A program made the position numbers and the translations under genes. From positions 6,627,001 to 6,691,000 of the forward strand of contig OX352322.1 of NCBI GenBank assembly GCA_947090765.1: a stretch of DNA of 64,000 bases, read 5' to 3'. The DNA comes from Pseudomonas sp. MM223. GTDB taxonomy: Bacteria; Pseudomonadota; Gammaproteobacteria; Pseudomonadales; Pseudomonadaceae. The notes under the pieces are model-generated. The model was given only the letters and a program-made list of their open reading frames with translations, did no database searches and was not told the origin of the DNA. Position 1 is the first letter of the stretch. The number at the start of each line of letters is the position of its first letter. Shown one piece after another: positions 11,088 to 20,718 of this stretch.

Positions 11088-11818
11088 ATGCGTCAAGCAC
11101 TGCCCCTCGCGCTGGCAGCCCTGCTACTGGGCGGCTGCGCCAGCCACAAACCCGAAGATTTCAACGGTACCTGGATCAACCAGGAGGCCATCACTGCAGC
11201 GGTCAAAGGCGGCAGCCTGCGCCAAGCGCTGAATGAACACGGCCCGGTATTCGAATGGAAGCTGGACGTTGCCAGCCAGCAGGCCAGCTACAGCAATGGT
11301 TTCGAGGCCGCTGACGGCCAGCTGAGCGCCAATGACAAGCAATGGCAGGCCAGCTTCGAGGGCGGCCAGACCGAGCAGCTGTCGCTCGATGGTGACGAGT
11401 TGCAAGCCGTCGACCAGCGCGGTGGCAAACAAACCTTCGTACGCGCCAAGGCACCAGCGACCCCCAATGCGCCGCTGGGCAGCAGCTTCGAGAAAGCGCT
11501 GTACCAGGCCTACCTGGGCGGTAACTGGAAGGTTGTCGAAGGCGAAGGCAAAGGCGCCGGTGTGCGCTTCAGCGACACCGGCAACGTCACTGGCCTGCCG
11601 GGGCCGGACCGTTTCGCACTGTGCCTGGCAGGTGACTGCGCCACCATGGGCGGCAACAATGACAGCCTGTGGCTGGAGCGCAACCAGCGAGGTGCACCGT
11701 TCATCATCAAGCGTGATGGCGACAAGCTGGAGATTTTCCAGGCGGTGAACCGTGCGCAACCGGATGAAATGCCGGAGCTGGCGCGGGCAAGCGCCAGTGG
11801 GTGCTGGAGCAGAACTGA
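11088..11818 (+). CDS. Conserved lipoprotein, C-terminus frameshifted as read
   Basis: A lipobox at the N-terminus (LALAALLLGGCASHKPEDF) predicts a signal peptidase II lipoprotein. The rest looks like an extracytoplasmic domain of unknown function, about 230 residues. Read straight on, the frame runs through a REP hairpin and into the antisense of the next gene up to 12050, which is implausible. In the next frame the sequence continues Gly-Lys-Arg-Gln-Trp-Val-Leu-Glu-Gln-Asn and stops at 11818, just before the REP. This implies that one base is missing in GCGCGGGC around 11781-11790, right beside a GAGCTG. The exact expected base cannot be fixed without a close homologue. Confidence 0.6.
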
Positions 11819-11830
11819 AGTCGAACACGG

Positions 11831-11870
11831 CCCCTGTGGGAGCGGCCTTGCCGGGGCGCTCCCACAGGGG
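11831..11870. repeat. Single REP hairpin, family D
   Basis: CCCCTGTGGGAGCG pairs with CGCTCCCACAGGGG around an 11-nt loop. It lies between convergent genes, so it probably also terminates transcription. Confidence 0.8.
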
Positions 11871-11876
11871 ATTTCC

Positions 11877-12746
11877 TCAAGCCTGGGGTTGGCTTTTCCC
11901 CTCAAGAATCGCCGCATACCCTTCCTTGTAACTCGGATACACCGGCGCCCAGCCCAGCGCCCGGGCCCGGGCGTTGCTGCAGCGCTTGCTGCCAGTACGC
12001 CGCACCCGCTGCTCATCGGACCACTCGGTAACCCCCATGTACGCCCGTAGCCAGGCCACCACGTCAGCCAGCGGTGCCGGGTCGTCGTCAACGCCAATAT
12101 AGTAGTCGTCCAGCACCTTGCCATCGGCATCGGCCTGCAGCAGAAACGCCAACAGGCTGGCGGCATCCTCGGCGTGTATGCGGTTGCCATACAGCGGCGG
12201 CTCCTCGGCCACACGGTAGCCCTGGCGCACCTGGCTCAACAGCCACTCGCGGCCTGGACCATAGATGCCGGTCAGGCGCACCACGCTCGCCGGGATACCA
12301 CTGGCCAGCGCCAACCCTTCAGCCTCCAGCATCACCCGCCCGGAATAACCTTCGGGCTCGGTGGCCGCGCCTTCCTCGATCCACTCGCCGTCTTTTTGCG
12401 CATACACGCTGCTGCTGGAGACGAACAACAGGCGACGGGGGCGCTGGCCACGTTCGGCCAGCCACGCCAACACATGGCGCAAGCCATCGACATAGGCCGC
12501 CTGGTAGCCTTCTTCGTCGTGCTGGCTGGCCGCCACGCAGTACACCAGGTAATCCAGCGGGCCTTGTGGCCAGGCTTGCGGGATCGACTGCTGCGCCAAG
12601 TCTGCGGCAACCGGTTGAACGCCCGTAGGCAACTGCCCGACAGAGCGGCGCAGGCCGCTTACCTGCCAGCCTTTAGCCAGCATTTGCAGGGCCAGACGCC
12701 CACCCACATCACCACAACCCACCACCATCACGGAAAGGTCTGACAT
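11877..12746 (-). CDS. Extended-SDR/NAD-dependent epimerase-like protein
   Basis: A 289-residue protein with an N-terminal Rossmann fold nucleotide site (VGCGDVGGRLALQ, about residues 9-21). The SSSSVYAQ region and VRLTGIYGPG are typical of extended short-chain dehydrogenases/epimerases. In the active-site tetrad the Tyr-x3-Lys is not obvious: the SGRVMLEAE stretch has no Lys. A conventional epimerase reaction is therefore uncertain. Substrate is unknown. Confidence 0.82.
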   Translation of the reverse strand: MSDLSVMVVGCGDVGGRLALQMLAKGWQVSGLRRSVGQLPTGVQPVAADLAQQSIPQAWPQGPLDYLVYCVAASQHDEEGYQAAYVDGLRHVLAWLAERGQRPRRLLFVSSSSVYAQKDGEWIEEGAATEPEGYSGRVMLEAEGLALASGIPASVVRLTGIYGPGREWLLSQVRQGYRVAEEPPLYGNRIHAEDAASLLAFLLQADADGKVLDDYYIGVDDDPAPLADVVAWLRAYMGVTEWSDEQRVRRTGSKRCSNARARALGWAPVYPSYKEGYAAILEGKSQPQA

Positions 12747-12935
12747 CTCTAAACTCCCTAGACCGATTGATCAGCCTGGCCACGCTACACGATGGATGGC
12801 TAGACCATAGGCGAAAAAAGCAACAAGATTACTTTTGTTAACAAGAATTACTTGCAATAATGGCCGCCAATTTGTTCTCGGCCTACCTCGAGGCCTTGGA
12901 GAACGTTCACTTTTTCTTCATCAGGTCCGGCCAGC

Positions 12936-13922
12936 ATGACACGTACTCAACCTTCCGCTTCGCCAACCCCGTCGCGCGCCTGGCGCGCCATCGCCGCGCT
13001 GACACTCAGCCTGGTGCTGGCCCCGGTGGCCATGGCCGATGAGCCAACTGCCAACGCCGCCACGCCTGCCGCCGCCACTGCCCCGGCCGCACCTGCTGCT
13101 GCCCCGGCTGCCGATGCACAGGCACCTGCTGCTGTCGACGCCGCTGCTGCCACCCCGGCAGATGCACCGGCCGCAGTAGACCCGAGTGTTGAAGCCCTGG
13201 TTGAAGACACCTCGCTGGGCATGGCACACGACCTGTCCCCATGGGGCATGTACAAGAACGCCGACATCGTGGTGAAGATCGTCATGATCGGCCTGGCCAT
13301 TGCCTCCATCATCACCTGGACCATCTGGATCGCCAAAGGCTTCGAACTGATGGGCGCCAAGCGCCGCCTGCGTGGCGAAATCGCCAAACTGAAGAAATCC
13401 GCCAGCCTGAAAGAAGCCAGCGACGTTTCCAACAAGGAAGGCACCCTGTCCCACACCCTGGTCCACGACGCTCTCGAAGAGATGCGCCTGTCGGCCAACG
13501 CCCGCGAAAAAGAAGGCATCAAGGAGCGCGTCAGCTTCCGCCTGGAGCGCCTGGTTCACGCCAGCGGCCGCACCATGAGCAACGGCACCGGCGTACTCGC
13601 CACCATCGGCTCCACCGCGCCGTTCGTCGGCCTGTTCGGTACCGTATGGGGCATCATGAACAGCTTCATCGGCATCGCCAAGACCCAAACCACCAACCTG
13701 GCCGTGGTTGCTCCAGGTATCGCCGAAGCCCTGCTGGCCACCGCCTTGGGCCTGGTCGCTGCAATCCCGGCCGTGGTCATCTACAACGTCTTCGCCCGCT
13801 CCATCGCTGGCTACAAGGCTCAGGTGTCCGACGCCTCCGCCCAGGTACTGCTGCTGGTCAGCCGTGACCTGGACCACCAGGGCAGCGATCGCGCCGCCCC
13901 GCACATGGTGAAAGTGGGGTAA
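12936..13922 (+). CDS. exbB: ExbB, TonB-system proton channel subunit with long N-terminal extension
   Basis: ExbB and ExbD form a proton channel that energises TonB. The 328-residue product has a cleavable-type signal (WRAIAALTLSLVLAPVAMA), an Ala/Pro-rich linker of about 60 residues (PAAATAPAAPAAAPAAD), then the ExbB/TolQ/MotA core with three transmembrane helices (VVKIVMIGLAIASIITWTIW near 105, TIGSTAPFVGLFGTVWGIM and ALLATALGLVAAIPAVVIYN). The extension is longer than in E. coli ExbB. The upstream 190 nt is AT-rich but shows no clear 19-bp Fur box. It overlaps nothing and is followed by exbD after 3 nt. Confidence 0.94.
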   Translation: MTRTQPSASPTPSRAWRAIAALTLSLVLAPVAMADEPTANAATPAAATAPAAPAAAPAADAQAPAAVDAAAATPADAPAAVDPSVEALVEDTSLGMAHDLSPWGMYKNADIVVKIVMIGLAIASIITWTIWIAKGFELMGAKRRLRGEIAKLKKSASLKEASDVSNKEGTLSHTLVHDALEEMRLSANAREKEGIKERVSFRLERLVHASGRTMSNGTGVLATIGSTAPFVGLFGTVWGIMNSFIGIAKTQTTNLAVVAPGIAEALLATALGLVAAIPAVVIYNVFARSIAGYKAQVSDASAQVLLLVSRDLDHQGSDRAAPHMVKVG

Positions 13923-13925
13923 ACC

Positions 13926-14354
13926 ATGGGCCTGCATCTCAACGAAGGTGGCGACGACCTCGCCGAAAACCACGAAATCAACGTTACGCCGTTCATCGAC
14001 GTGATGTTGGTGCTGCTGATCATCTTCATGGTCGCTGCCCCCCTGGCCACGGTGGACATCAAGGTCGACCTGCCGGCTTCGACCGCCAAACCGGCGCCGA
14101 GGCCCGAGAAACCGGTGTTCGTCAGCGTCAAGGCCGACCAGAAGCTGTACGTCGGCGACGATCAGGTTGCTGCGCCCGACCAGCTTGGCCCGATGCTCGA
14201 CGCCAAGACCAAGGGTGACAAGGAAACCACCATCTTCTTCCAGGCTGACAAAGGCGTGGACTATGGCGACCTGATGGAAGTGATGAACAACATGCGCGCG
14301 GCCGGCTACCTCAAGGTCGGTCTGGTAGGTCTCGAGACGGCAGCCAAGAAATGA
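13926..14354 (+). CDS. exbD: ExbD, TonB-system channel subunit
   Basis: 142 residues, a biopolymer transport protein with one N-terminal transmembrane helix. NVTPFIDVMLVLLIIFMVAA carries the conserved Asp thought to be protonated during energy transfer. The periplasmic domain follows. It starts 3 nt after exbB, and its stop codon overlaps the tonB start in an ATGA, so exbB-exbD-tonB are coupled. Confidence 0.95.
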   Translation: MGLHLNEGGDDLAENHEINVTPFIDVMLVLLIIFMVAAPLATVDIKVDLPASTAKPAPRPEKPVFVSVKADQKLYVGDDQVAAPDQLGPMLDAKTKGDKETTIFFQADKGVDYGDLMEVMNNMRAAGYLKVGLVGLETAAKK

Positions 14355-15082
14355 CGAAAACGCGCTCAAACATGGCGCGCTACGGTGGCAGCCTGGCGAT
14401 CGTGCTGGGCGTGCACGTGGTCGCCGTGCTGCTGACGCTCAACTGGTCGGTGCCCCAGGCCATCGAGTTGCCCCCGGCAGCAATGATGGTCGAGCTGGCA
14501 CCGTTACCGGAGCCTGCGCCACCACCGCCACCGAAAGCGGCGCCACAGCCACCGGCACCGGTGGAAGAACTGCCGTTGCCGAAACTGGTGGAAGCGCCCA
14601 AGCCCAAGATCGCCGTCCACAAGCCGCCCAAGCCCAAGGCCAAGCCCCAGCCGCCCAAGCCTGAGAAGAAGCCTGAGCCGCCGACGGAAGCACCGCCGAC
14701 CGAGCAAACGGTAGACGCACCGCCCAGCAACACGCCACCGCAGAAGTCTGCGGCACCGGCGCCGAGCATTGCGTCCAACAGCAACGCCCTGCCAACCTGG
14801 CAGAGCGACCTGCTGCGCCACCTGGCGAAGTACAAGCGTTACCCTGAAGACGCGCGCCGTCGCGGCCTGCAGGGCATCAACCGCCTGCGCTTCGTGGTCG
14901 ACGCCGAAGGCAAGGTGGTGTCATACGCCATGGCCGGTGGTTCGGGCAGTGCAGCACTGGACCGGGCGACCCTGGAAATGATCCGTCGGGCCGGCACGGT
15001 ACCCAAGCCGCCACCCGAGTTGCTGAACAATGGCACGATCGAAGTCGTGGCACCGTTCGTCTACTCGCTGGACCGCCGTTAA
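14351..15082 (+). CDS. tonB: TonB energy transducer
   Basis: 243 residues. An N-terminal anchor helix (LAIVLGVHVVAVLLTLNW) is followed by a long Pro/Lys/Glu-rich rigid linker (about residues 50-125, with many Pro-Pro and Lys-Pro repeats). The C-terminal TonB domain (LAKYKRYPEDARRRGLQG and beyond) contacts TonB boxes of outer membrane receptors. The ATG overlaps the exbD stop. Confidence 0.95.
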   Translation: MTKTRSNMARYGGSLAIVLGVHVVAVLLTLNWSVPQAIELPPAAMMVELAPLPEPAPPPPPKAAPQPPAPVEELPLPKLVEAPKPKIAVHKPPKPKAKPQPPKPEKKPEPPTEAPPTEQTVDAPPSNTPPQKSAAPAPSIASNSNALPTWQSDLLRHLAKYKRYPEDARRRGLQGINRLRFVVDAEGKVVSYAMAGGSGSAALDRATLEMIRRAGTVPKPPPELLNNGTIEVVAPFVYSLDRR

Positions 15083-15176
15083 GACTTTTGCTTCTGTCAC
15101 AAATCGGCAAGTCTGATAACGTGCGTCTATCGATTGCAGCCGCTATGCTGGGCCCGCAACTTCATGGACGCACGTT

Positions 15177-16104
15177 ATGACCCTCACAGAATTACGCTAC
15201 ATCGTCACACTCGCCCAGGAACAGCACTTCGGCCATGCCGCCGAGCGCTGCCACGTGAGCCAGCCGACCCTGTCGGTCGGTGTGAAGAAGCTCGAGGACG
15301 AGCTTGGCGTTTTGATCTTCGAGCGCAGCAAAAGCGCGGTACGCCTGACCCCGGTCGGCGAAAGCATCGTTGCCCAGGCACAGAAGGTACTGGAGCAGGC
15401 CCAGGGCATTCGCGAACTGGCCCAGGCCGGCAAGAACCAGCTGACCGCCCCGCTCAAGGTCGGTGCCATCTACACCGTCGGCCCCTACCTTTTCCCGCAC
15501 CTGATCCCGCAACTGCACCGCGTTGCACCGCAGATGCCGCTGTACATCGAAGAAAACTTCACCCACGTGCTGCGTGAAAAGCTGCGTAACGGCGAACTGG
15601 ACGCGGTGATCATCGCCCTGCCGTTCAATGAAGCCGATGTGCTGACCCTGCCGCTGTACGATGAGCCGTTCTGCGCCCTGATGCCCGCCGACCACCCCTG
15701 GACGGCGAAAAAGACCATCGACACCGCCATGCTCAACGACAAGAGCCTGCTGCTGCTCGGTGAGGGCCACTGCTTCCGCGACCAGGTGCTGGAAGCCTGC
15801 CCAACCCTGAACAAGGGGGGTGAAGGCGCCAGGCACACCACCGTCGAATCCAGCCTCGCTGGAAACCATCCGCCACATGGTGGCCTCGGGCCTTGGCGTG
15901 TCGATCCTGCCGCTGTCGGCAGTGCACAGCCATCACTATGCCCCTGGCGTCATCGAGGTTCGCCCACTGACTGCACCGGCACCTTTCCGTACCGTGGCCA
16001 TCGCCTGGCGCGCCAGCTTCCCGCGGCCGAAGGCCATCGAGATCCTCGCCGATTCGATCCGCCTGTGCTCGGTCGCCAAAGCCCCTGCGGAACAACCGGC
16101 CTGA
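15177..16104 (+). pseudogene. oxyR: OxyR peroxide-sensing regulator, frameshifted as read
   Basis: OxyR is a LysR-family activator of catalase and peroxidase genes. The start MTLTELRYIVTLAQEQHFGHAAER is standard, and the two redox Cys are present (GEGHCFRDQVLEAC). At 15852-15856 the text reads AGCCTCG, where the family sequence (Ser-Ser-Leu-Glu-Thr-Ile) needs AGCTCG, so there is one extra C in a CAGCTC. As read, about 82 of 308 residues at the C-terminus are replaced by unrelated sequence. The correct frame resumes SLETIRHMVASGLGVSILPLS and stops at 16104. Removing the C gives 308 residues, the normal length. recG follows 3 nt after the stop. Given six parallel cases in the window, a sequencing error is more likely than loss of OxyR. 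Confidence 0.9.
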
Positions 16105-16107
16105 GTC

Positions 16108-18187
16108 ATGAGTGAGCCGTCGAAGGTCCCTGTCACGGTACTGAAGGGCGTAGGCGAGGCCATGGCGGAAAAACTCGCCAAGGTCGGCCTGGAAAACCTG
16201 CAGGATGTGCTGTTCCACCTGCCCCTGCGCTACCAGGACCGCACCCGCGTGGTGCCGATCGGCCAGCTGCGCCCCGGCCAGGATGCAGTGATCGAGGGCG
16301 TGGTCAGTGGTACCGACGTGACCATGGGCAAGCGCCGCAGCCTGGTGGTGCGCCTGGGCGACGGCAGCGGTGTGCTGACGTTGCGCTTCTACCACTTCAG
16401 CAACGCGCAGAAGGAAGGCCTGAAACGCGGCACCCACCTGCGCTGCTACGGCGAAGCCCGCCCTGGCGCCTCGGGCCTGGAAATCTACCACCCGGAGTAC
16501 CGCGCACTGAATGGCGACGAGCCGCCGCCACCGGTCGAACAGACCCTGACGCCGATCTACCCGTCCACCGAAGGCCTCACCCAGCAACGCCTGCGCCTGT
16601 TGTGCCAGCAGAGCCTGGGCATGCTCGGCCCGCGCAGCCTGCCCGACTGGCTTCCTGACGAGCTGGCCCGGGACTACCATTTGGCGCCGCTGGACGATGC
16701 CATCCGCTACCTGCACAACCCGCCAGCCGACGCCGACCTCGACGAACTTGCCGAAGGCCAGCACTGGGCCCAGCACCGCCTGGCCTTCGAAGAACTGCTC
16801 ACCCACCAGCTGTCGCAGCAACGCCTGCGTGAGAGCCTGCGCAGCCTGCGGGCGCCGGTGCTGCCCAAGGCCGCGCGCCTGCAGGCGCAGTATCTGGCCA
16901 ACCTGGGCTTTCAGCCGACTGGCGCACAGCAACGGGTGGCCAACGAAATTGCCTACGACCTCAGCCAGCACGAGCCAATGATGCGCCTGGTACAGGGCGA
17001 TGTCGGTGCCGGCAAGACCGTGGTCGCTGCCCTGGCAGCGCTGCAAGGGCTGGAAGCAGGCTACCAGGTGGCGTTGATGGCACCCACCGAAATCCTCGCC
17101 GAACAGCACTTCATCACCTTCAAGCGCTGGCTCGAACCGCTGGGCATCGAAGTGGCCTGGCTGGCCGGCAAGCTCAAGGGCAAGGCCCGGGCCGCTTCCC
17201 TGGAGCAGATTGCCAACGGTGCACCGATGGTCGTCGGCACCCACGCGTTGTTCCAGGAAGAAGTGAAGTTCAAGCACCTGGCCCTGGCGATCATCGACGA
17301 ACAGCACCGCTTTGGCGTGCAGCAACGCCTGGCCCTGCGCAAGAAAGGCGTGGCCGGCGAGCCTGTGCCCGCACCAGCTGATCATGACCGCCACACCTAT
17401 TCCGCGCACCCTGGCCATGAGCGCCTACGCCGACCTGGACACCTCGGTACTCGACGAATTGCCGCCTGGACGCACCCCGGTAAACACCGTGCTGGTAGCC
17501 GACAGCCGCCGCTTCGAGGTGGTCGAACGAGTGCGCGCCGCCTGCGCCGAGGGGCGTCAGGCCTACTGGGTGTGCACCCTGATCGAAGAGTCCGAAGAGC
17601 TGACCTGCCAGGCCGCCGAAAGCACGTATGAAGAGCTCGGCAGCGCCTTGGGCGAACTGCGCGTGGGCCTGATTCACGGCCGCATGAAGCCTGCAGAAAA
17701 AGCCGAGATCATGGCGCAGTTCAAGGCCGGTGAATTGCAGCTGCTGGTCGCGACCACCGTCATCGAAGTAGGCGTGGACGTGCCCAACGCCAGCCTGATG
17801 ATCATCGAAAACCCCGAACGCCTGGGCCTGGCCCAGCTACACCAGCTGCGCGGCCGGGTTGGCCGGGGCAGTGCCGTCAGCCATTGCGTGCTGCTGTATC
17901 ACCCGCCGCTGTCGCAGATCGGCCGCGAGCGCTTAGGGATCATGCGCGAGACCAACGACGGTTTCATCATTGCCGAAAAAGACCTCGAACTACGCGGCCC
18001 TGGCGAGATGCTGGGTACGCGCCAGACCGGCCTGCTGCAATTCAAGGTCGCCGACCTGATGCGCGATGCCGACCTGTTACCGGCGGTGCGCGATGCTGCC
18101 CAGGCCCTGGTCGCCCGCTGGCCGGACCATGTCAGCCCGCTGCTTGACCGCTGGCTGCGCCATGGTCAGCAATATGGCCAAGTGTGA
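16108..18187 (+). pseudogene. recG: ATP-dependent DNA helicase RecG, frameshifted as read
   Basis: RecG remodels stalled replication forks and branched DNA. The wedge/OB domain, the Walker A loop (GDVGAGKT near residue 300) and the DEQH box (near 396) precede the break; motif TATPIPRTLAM and the conserved LHQLRGRVGRG follow it. The text reads GGCGAGCCTGTGCC near 17357-17370, where Gly-Glu-Leu-Cys-Pro needs GGCGAGCTGTGCC, so there is an extra C around 17362-17363, within GAGCTG. Without it the gene codes 692 residues, normal length. It follows oxyR by 3 nt. Confidence 0.9.
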
Positions 18188-18265
18188 CGTCAGTCCTAGA
18201 ATGGATCCAGATTTGCTCGCAGGCTGGTTATACTTCGCGTTTAAAAGAATCAGTGGATACGGACC

Positions 18266-19670
18266 ATGACTGAAGTTGCCCTGGACACCGCAACCCCACA
18301 CGCCCCTTCTGTTATCAGGCTGCTGCTCGACAAGGTCGGCGTCGCCTACCGCGAAGTGGTCGAACACCCGCACCTGCCTGCGGCTTCGCGGGTGCAGGCG
18401 GTGCTTCTCGACGACGAGGTCGGCGCACTCATGGTGCTGTTCCCGCAGAGCCAACTGCTGGACCTCAACCGCCTGACCGAGCTGACCGGGCGCAAGCTGA
18501 CTGCCGTGCCGGTGCAGCGCCTCAAGCAAATGCTCGACAAGCACCAACTCAAGGCCTTGCCCGGCATTCCCGCACTGACCAGCCTCGCCGTGCCAGTACG
18601 AAAAGAGCCTGCTCGACGCCGAGACCGTGTACATCCAGTCTGGCGAAGCCGGTCTGCTGCTGGAGATTGAGCGCGCGCACTTCAAGCGCATGTTGGCCAA
18701 GGCCAGCGCCAGCAGCTTTGGCCAGGAGGTCGAGGCCATCAGCCCCAACCTCGACCGCCCCCATGACGACACCCGGGAAATCACCGATGCCGTTCAGGCC
18801 TTCACTGCCCGACGCATCCAGAAGCGTCTGGAAGAAACCATCGAGATCCCGCCGCTGGCCGATACCGCGCAAAAAATCATCAAACTGCGGGTAGACCCCA
18901 ACGCGAGCATCGATGACATCACCGGCGTGGTCGAAACCGACCCGGCGCTGGCGGCACAGGTGGTGAGCTGGGCGGCGTCGCCCTATTACGCGTCGCCGGG
19001 CAAGATCCGCTCGGTGGAAGACGCCATCGTACGCGTGCTGGGCTTCGACCTGGTGATCAACCTGGCCCTGGGCCTGGCGCTGGGCAAGACCTTGAGCCTG
19101 CCGAAAGACCAGCCGCAGCAGGCCACCCCCTACTGGCAGCAGTCAATCTATACCGCCGCGATCATCGAAGGCCTGACCCGCGCCATGCCACGTGCCGAAC
19201 GCCCCGAAGCCGGGCTGACCTACCTGGCCGGGCTGCTGCACAACTTTGGCTACCTGCTGCTGGCGCACGTGTTCCCGCCACACTTCTCGCTGATTTGCCG
19301 CCATCTGGAGGTCAACCCGCACCTGAACCACACCTATGTGGAACAGCACCTGCTGGGCATCAGCCGCGAACAGATTGGTGCCTGGCTGATGAAGCTGTGG
19401 GACATGCCCGAAGAGCTGTCGACCGCGCTGCGCTTCCAGCACGACCCGGCCTACGGCGGCGAATACTCTGCGTTCCCCAACCTGGTGTGCCTGGCGACCC
19501 GCCTGTTACGCTCGCGGGGGATTGGCTCCGGGCCGCAGGAAGAGATTCCTGACGAGTTGCTGGAGCGCCTGGGGATTACCCGGGAAAAGGCTGATGATGT
19601 GGTGAACAAGGTGCTCGAGGCCGAGAACCTGCTGCGCGAACTGGCTTCGCAGTTCCACGCACCACATTAA
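18266..19670 (+). pseudogene. YbaK-like/HDOD fusion protein, frameshifted as read
   Basis: The first about 150 residues resemble the YbaK/aminoacyl-tRNA deacylase-associated fold (SVIRLLLDKVGVAYREVVEH). From about residue 190 an HDOD domain follows, used in signalling and regulation. One base is extra: at 18581-18587 the text reads AGCCTCG for the needed AGCTCG (a CAGCTC hexamer). The frame is lost after residue 106 and resumes as SPCQYEKSLLDAETVYIQSG. Corrected length is 467 residues. The HDOD half lacks obvious HD-GYP or EAL motifs. The combination of the two domains suggests a signalling role that I cannot name. Confidence 0.8.
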
Positions 19671-19677
19671 GACTATT

Positions 19678-19696
19678 GGGGCCGCTTTGCGGCCCC
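19678..19696. terminator. Hairpin between the HDOD gene and the SCP2-like gene
   Basis: GGGGCCGC and GCGGCCCC around a TTT loop between convergent genes. There is no strong T-run, so it is a possible bidirectional terminator. Confidence 0.6.
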
Positions 19697-19703
19697 GGCA
19701 ATG

Positions 19704-20078
19704 TCAGCCTTTCTTCTTCGGCTTCAGGTACTTCATCAGCCCCTGGAACCACATCACCAGCGCCGGATTGCCTTTGATCTGGATGTTCTTGTCCTGAATC
19801 CCCTGCATGAACGCCAACTGCTTGTTGCCCGCCTGCATCGTGGCGTAGCCGTAGGCCGCGTCTTTGAAGGCGATGGCGAAGGCCGGCTGCGGATGCGCGC
19901 CGCCCTTGCTGCTGATGCGCTCGTTGTTGACGACGAAGTGCCGGGCAACCTTGCCGTCCAGGGTCTGCATCTGGAACACCAGGTCCTTGCCCTTGAGCTG
20001 CTGCTGGAAAGCCGGGTTGTTACGGCTGGCCCTGGCCATCAACAGCCCCATGGCCCAGAGAAGAAAGCGGAACTTCAT
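19704..20078 (-). CDS. SCP2-like small protein
   Basis: 124 residues. A hydrophobic N-terminal stretch (FRFLLWAMGLLMA) precedes a compact domain resembling the sterol-carrier-protein-2/UbiJ type lipid-binding fold. The match is by overall pattern (LDGKVARHFVVNNERI, then IKGNPALVMWFQGLMKYLKP), and I see no catalytic residues. A GAGG ribosome site lies 7 nt before the ATG at 20078. Function unknown. Confidence 0.6.
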   Translation of the reverse strand: MKFRFLLWAMGLLMARASRNNPAFQQQLKGKDLVFQMQTLDGKVARHFVVNNERISSKGGAHPQPAFAIAFKDAAYGYATMQAGNKQLAFMQGIQDKNIQIKGNPALVMWFQGLMKYLKPKKKG

Positions 20079-20173
20079 CGACACGCCTCGATTGAAAAGT
20101 GACTAAGTTCCGCAGTTTATCCTCTTAACGACCTTTTTATGCAAGTTCGCAGCAGTTACTGCGTGTAAAGCAC

Positions 20174-20198
20174 AACGGGCGCCATGAAGGCGCCCGTT
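20174..20198 (-). terminator. Terminator-like hairpin downstream of the HU gene
   Basis: AACGGGCGCC and GGCGCCCGTT are separated by 5 nt, 28 nt after the HU stop. The T-run is short. Confidence 0.6.
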
Positions 20199-20225
20199 CG
20201 GGATCAACGATTCGTCAGCGGAAGC

Positions 20226-20531
20226 TTATTTTTTCTTGGCGGCCTTGGCTGGCGCGGCCGGTGGATTGACGCTGTCCTTGAGGTTCTTGCCTGGTTTGAA
20301 GGCCACGGTGTTGCTGGCTTTGATCTTGACCGGCTCACCGGTTTGCGGGTTTTTGCCGGTACGCGCGCCGCGATGACGTTTTTCGAAGGTGCCGAAACCG
20401 ACCAGGGTCACCGTGTCCTTGTCCAGGGCACCGGTGATGCTGTCGAGAATCGCGTTCAACACCTGATTGGCCTTTTCCTTGGTCAGATCAGCCTTATCGG
20501 CGATGACGGCGGCGAGTTCTGGTTTGCGCAT
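20226..20531 (-). CDS. hup: HU-family DNA-binding protein
   Basis: A nucleoid protein that bends DNA without strong sequence preference. It has 101 residues, about 10 longer than most HU, because of a Lys/Ala/Pro tail (PPAAPAKAAKKK). The core MRKPELAAVIADKADLTKEKAN and the DNA-binding arm GRNPQTG equivalent, here GKNPQTGEPVKIKAS, are intact. Pseudomonads carry several HU paralogues, and which one this is cannot be decided from the window alone. Confidence 0.92.
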   Translation of the reverse strand: MRKPELAAVIADKADLTKEKANQVLNAILDSITGALDKDTVTLVGFGTFEKRHRGARTGKNPQTGEPVKIKASNTVAFKPGKNLKDSVNPPAAPAKAAKKK

Positions 20532-20718
20532 AGTGAAGCCTCTTTGACGGAATTCTTGTTGTTATGCCGTGCTGCCTTTGGGAGCAGCGCTCAAGGCACC
20601 GCAGGCTCTAATCTGCGGCAGACGGAAGTGAGAATGGCACGTGCTCCGGGGCCGCGCCAGTATCAGGCCGGCCATTGTGCAGGCAACAACAGGATAAATC
20701 CGACAGAACGCCCTCTAT

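Noticed and set aside
11028-12050. Single long lipoprotein reading frame to 12050
   Set aside because: Its tail crosses a REP and runs antisense to the epimerase; a nearby frame gives a sensible stop at 11818.
12747-12935. Fur box before exbB
   Set aside because: AT-rich, with an ATTACTTGCAATAAT dyad, but poor agreement with the 19-bp consensus.
17340-17390. Programmed frameshifting in recG
   Set aside because: No slippery heptamer or stimulatory hairpin, and the same hexamer error occurs in unrelated genes.
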